DNA of 64,000 bases from Corynebacterium tuberculostearicum SK141 (GTDB lineage Bacteria > Actinomycetota > Actinomycetes > Mycobacteriales > Mycobacteriaceae), in NCBI RefSeq assembly GCF_000175635.1, contig NZ_ACVP01000029.1, positions 1-64,000 of the forward strand, read 5' to 3'. Under the pieces are notes generated by a model. That model had not been told where the DNA came from, ran no database searches, and saw only the letters and a list, made by a program, of their open reading frames with translations. The translations under genes were made by a program, and so were the position numbers. Below, piece by piece: positions 61,776-64,000 of the stretch. Position 1 is the stretch's first letter; every line of letters begins with the position of its first letter.

Positions 61776-63098
61776 CTAGAGGGTGCGCCCCAAGGCCTCG
61801 ACCTTCCAGCCCGCCTGTTGCCAGTCTGCAACAGGCAGCACATTGCGGCCATCGATAATGTGCTTATTGTCCACAAGCTGGCCCGCCTGCTGCGGATCCA
61901 ATTCTTTGAACTGCTTCCACTCGGTAGCCAAAATCACCAGTTCAGCCTCACGCAGGGCATCGTCAGTGTCCGCGGCGTAATCCAAGGTGGGGAATACCTT
62001 CTTCGCGTTGTCCATGCCTTCTGGGTCATAGACGGTTACTGCCGCGCCAGCCAGCGACAGGGAACCGGCAACGGCAAGGGCAGGCGAATCGCGCACGTCA
62101 TCGGAATTCGGCTTAAACGCACAGCCCAATACGGTCACGCGGTGGCCAAGCAGGGAGCCATTGAAGGCTTCCTTGGCAAGGTCCACCACGCGGTCACGGC
62201 GGCGCATATTGATAGCATCCACCTCACGCAGGAAGGTCAGCGCCTGGTCGGCACCAAGCTCGCCAGCACGGGCCATGAAGGCGCGAATATCCTTGGGCAG
62301 GCAACCGCCACCAAAGCCGAGGCCGGCGCCAAGGAACTTGCGGCCGATGCGCTCGTCGAGCCCAATGGCGTCGGCAAGAGCGGTAACGTCCGCGCCTGCA
62401 ATCTCGCAGATCTCAGAAACGGCGTTGATAAAGGAAATCTTGGTGGCCAGGAACGCATTAGCGGAGACCTTGACCAGCTCGGCGGTCTGCCAATCCGTCA
62501 CGATGAATGGGGTGTCCTGCGAGAGCGGCTGAGCATAAACCTCGCGCGCTACCTCTTCGGCACGGCTTTCGCCCTCGCGCACACCGAGAACGATGCGGTC
62601 TGGGGTGATGGTGTCCTTGACGGCATACCCCTCACGCAGGAACTCCGGGTTCCAGGCGATTTCCACGGTGGTGCCTTCTGGGGCAAGCTCATTGGCCAGC
62701 TCCTGGAGCTCCGCCGCGGTTCCTACCGGAACGGTGGACTTACCAAAGATGATGTGATCGCCCTTGAGCTTGGGCACCAGATCCGTGATCACGGCCTTCA
62801 CGTAGGTCATATCGGCCGCATAGGAACCGCGGCGTTGCGGGGTGCCTACGCCCAAAAAGTGCAGGTTGCCGAACGCGGCTGCTTCTTCATAGTCCGTGCT
62901 GAAGTCGAGGCGGCCGGCCTCGATATTGCGCTCGAGAACCTCCGGCAGGCCCGGTTCATAGAACGGAACCTTGCCCGATTTAAGAGCGGAAATTTTATTG
63001 TCATCTACGTCCACGCCTAGTACTTCATGGCCGAGCTCGGCCATGCAGGCAGCATGGGTTGCACCCAAGTATCCGGTGCCGATTACAGTCATACGCAT
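61776..63098 (-). CDS. UDP-glucose 6-dehydrogenase
   Basis: The enzyme oxidises UDP-glucose twice to UDP-glucuronate for envelope sugars. It has 440 residues: the NAD-binding start VIGTGYLGATHAACMAELGHEVLGVDVD, KSTVPVGTA, and the catalytic Cys in GFGGGCLPKDIRAFM. The C-terminal domain ends GRNVLPVADW. ATG 63098 is 8 bases from TAATAT (63107-63112); a second ATG at 63092 is in frame. Confidence 0.95.
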   Translation of the reverse strand: MRMTVIGTGYLGATHAACMAELGHEVLGVDVDDNKISALKSGKVPFYEPGLPEVLERNIEAGRLDFSTDYEEAAAFGNLHFLGVGTPQRRGSYAADMTYVKAVITDLVPKLKGDHIIFGKSTVPVGTAAELQELANELAPEGTTVEIAWNPEFLREGYAVKDTITPDRIVLGVREGESRAEEVAREVYAQPLSQDTPFIVTDWQTAELVKVSANAFLATKISFINAVSEICEIAGADVTALADAIGLDERIGRKFLGAGLGFGGGCLPKDIRAFMARAGELGADQALTFLREVDAINMRRRDRVVDLAKEAFNGSLLGHRVTVLGCAFKPNSDDVRDSPALAVAGSLSLAGAAVTVYDPEGMDNAKKVFPTLDYAADTDDALREAELVILATEWKQFKELDPQQAGQLVDNKHIIDGRNVLPVADWQQAGWKVEALGRTL

Positions 63099-63106
63099 AA
63101 AGCCCC

Positions 63107-63112
63107 ATATTA
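63107..63112 (-). promoter_or_regulatory. -10 TAATAT, leaderless type
   Basis: TAATAT is 8 bases from the UDP-glucose dehydrogenase ATG, between dcd and that gene. Confidence 0.45.
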
Positions 63113-63140
63113 GAGGCTCTATGTGAATGCCGGTTTAAGC

Positions 63141-63704
63141 CTATCGAAAATTCAGGTAAGACTTCGATGGCGTCGGGCCGCGCTGCCCCTGGTACTTCGA
63201 GCCCAGCGAGCCGGTGCCATATGGGCTTTCCGCTGGTGAAGTCATCTTGAAGATTGCCAGCTGACCCACCTTCATGCCCGGCCACAGGGCGATAGGCAGG
63301 TTGGCGGTATTAGAAAGCTCGAGCGTGATGTGACCGGAAAAGCCTGGGTCAATAAAGCCCGCGGTGGAGTGGGTCAACAATCCCAGGCGGCCGAGGGAAG
63401 ACTTGCCCTCCAAGCGACCGGCCAAGTCTGCCGGCAAGGTGAATTTTTCCAGCGTGGCACCCAGCACGAACTCGCCTGGGTGCAGGATGAAGGACTGATC
63501 TTCTTCTACTTCCACCAAGGTGGTGAGGTCCGGCATTTCCTCTTTGGGGTCAATATGCGTGTACCGCGAGTTATTGAAGACTCGGAAATACTTATCCAGG
63601 CGCACATCTACGGACGAGGGCTGGATAAGTTCGCTGTCGAAGGGCTCGATGCCCAGTTCTTCGGCGTCAATGGCGGCACGGATATCACGATCTGAAAGAA
63701 GCAC
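63141..63704 (-). CDS. dcd: dCTP deaminase, probably bifunctional with dUTPase activity
   Basis: The protein has 187 residues from GTG 63704. It feeds dUMP for thymidylate synthesis. The motif [20 protein letters not shown] followed by [13 protein letters not shown] matches the actinobacterial bifunctional form, in which dCTP goes straight to dUMP. TAGAAT lies 7 bases upstream of the GTG and favours this start over an ATG at 63722. Confidence 0.93.
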   Translation of the reverse strand: MLLSDRDIRAAIDAEELGIEPFDSELIQPSSVDVRLDKYFRVFNNSRYTHIDPKEEMPDLTTLVEVEEDQSFILHPGEFVLGATLEKFTLPADLAGRLEGKSSLGRLGLLTHSTAGFIDPGFSGHITLELSNTANLPIALWPGMKVGQLAIFKMTSPAESPYGTGSLGSKYQGQRGPTPSKSYLNFR

Positions 63705-63711
63705 GGCCCCA

Positions 63712-63717
63712 ATTCTA
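63712..63717 (-). promoter_or_regulatory. -10 TAGAAT of dcd, leaderless type
   Basis: TAGAAT is 7 bases before the GTG at 63704. Confidence 0.5.
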
Positions 63718-63769
63718 CTCATGCTAAAGGCCGCGGTGTATAGTAGGCCGGAGCGTACAAACGCGCAGT

Positions 63770-63843
63770 GCCGACGTAGTTTAATGGTAGAACTGCAGCT
63801 TCCCAAGCTGCTAGCGCGGGTTCGATTCCCGTCGTCGGCTCCA
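63770..63843 (+). tRNA. tRNA-Gly (anticodon CCC)
   Basis: The acceptor arms GCCGACG and CGTCGGC pair. The anticodon stem GCAGC/GCTGC holds the loop TTCCCAA, giving CCC. The T arm GCGGG-TTCGATT-CCCGT is present. CCA is encoded at 63841-63843. Confidence 0.97.
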
Positions 63844-63890
63844 CTTGTTTTCCCATTTCATGGACTAATTTCATACCTACAGGATGGACC

Positions 63891-64000
63891 ATGACAGCCC
63901 CTATCTTCACGCCTAAAACCACAGCGGATCTTCGCGCTGAGCGTGAGCATGTACTTCAAGATCTTGCGCCCCGCACAATCGATGAGCTCCACGAACAGCG
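63891..64000 (+). CDS. Start of a gene running off the window
   Basis: From ATG 63891 (AGGA nine bases before) the frame is open for 36 codons to the edge: MTAPIFTPKTTADLRAEREH and a helical, charged continuation. Too little is visible to name it. Confidence 0.55.
   Translation, partial: MTAPIFTPKTTADLRAEREHVLQDLAPRTIDELHEQ

Larger units (their letters stand above)
8844..62378. repeat. Dispersed 10-bp word CTTGCCGACG, 15 copies
   Basis: Plus-strand copies start at 9515, 23167, 32814, 39428, 56541 and 61366. Minus-strand copies (reading CGTCGGCAAG on plus) start at 8844, 12338, 15067, 21413, 24072, 42222, 49174, 53269 and 62369. Nine extend to CTTGCCGACGCC. Three are intergenic; of twelve in genes, ten read Leu-Ala-Asp and two fall in other frames. 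Confidence 0.8.

Noticed and set aside
8844..62378. The word CTTGCCGACG as an FtsK-orienting (KOPS-like) polar sequence
   Set aside because: Six copies on one strand and nine on the other in a single window show no clear polarity.

Overview
The window looks like chromosomal DNA of a Corynebacterium. It is moderately GC-rich. The order purA, fba, GH76, SpoU methyltransferase, pyrE, membrane-anchored protein, clpB and a globin-reductase follows the mycobacterial/corynebacterial chromosome. So does dnaK-grpE-dnaJ-hspR next to an aldehyde dehydrogenase. HspR/HAIR heat-shock control, a McbR-type box at the cys genes and many TANNNT promoters placed directly at start codons also fit. The species is not determined. 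I saw no prophage, transposase, rRNA or CRISPR array.

Layout. 1-4566: 3'-truncated gene for a giant repetitive surface adhesin (minus strand). 4567-5999: small secreted protein and mostly empty DNA. 6000-19628: housekeeping block (purA, FUSC transporter, HNH protein, fba, GH76, SpoU, pyrE, sulfurtransferase, clpB). 19761-28021: a duplicated TetR-type regulator, GltS, globin-reductase, nitrilase, a small protein plus DUF1023 hydrolase pair, and aldehyde dehydrogenase. 28266-32596: hspR-dnaJ-grpE-dnaK chaperone operon. 33051-35515: small acidic protein, then histidine kinase, a 50-residue Cys-containing peptide and a response regulator. 36095-43370: putA with a long leader, AI-2E transporter, secreted protein, nucleosidase. 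43743-48398: AT-richer accessory stretch with a membrane protein, two paralogous lipoproteins and a GTPase cassette. 48612-52356: cysNDH and a shrunken fpr remnant. 52562-54187: DUF6230/DUF6114 operon. 54432-63704: EtfD-like Fe-S protein, antiporter, DUF1707 protein, AlaT, YibE/F, UDP-glucose dehydrogenase, dcd. 63770-64000: tRNA-Gly and the start of one more gene.

How the parts work together. HspR probably represses both its own operon and clpB through paired HAIR operators, so disaggregation and folding machinery are co-controlled. The sulfate-assimilation locus keeps ATP sulfurylase and a reductase but lacks cysI, and its fpr partner has lost most of its sequence. EtfD, aldehyde dehydrogenase and PutA suggest use of fatty-acid, aldehyde and proline substrates.

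Most interesting signals. (1) A 10-bp word, CTTGCCGACG (often extended to CTTGCCGACGCC), occurs 15 times on the two strands, far above chance, in several reading frames and in intergenic DNA. It behaves like a DNA-level signal such as an uptake or recombination word. (2) A short secreted-looking peptide ending in CPSPWCPK lies between a membrane histidine kinase and its response regulator and overlaps the regulator start, a possible peptide-signalling system. (3) The adhesin carries at least seven T-Q ester-bond type repeats and a duplicated linker. (4) CysH has lost most iron-sulfur ligands, and a rhodanese has Ser in place of the catalytic Cys.
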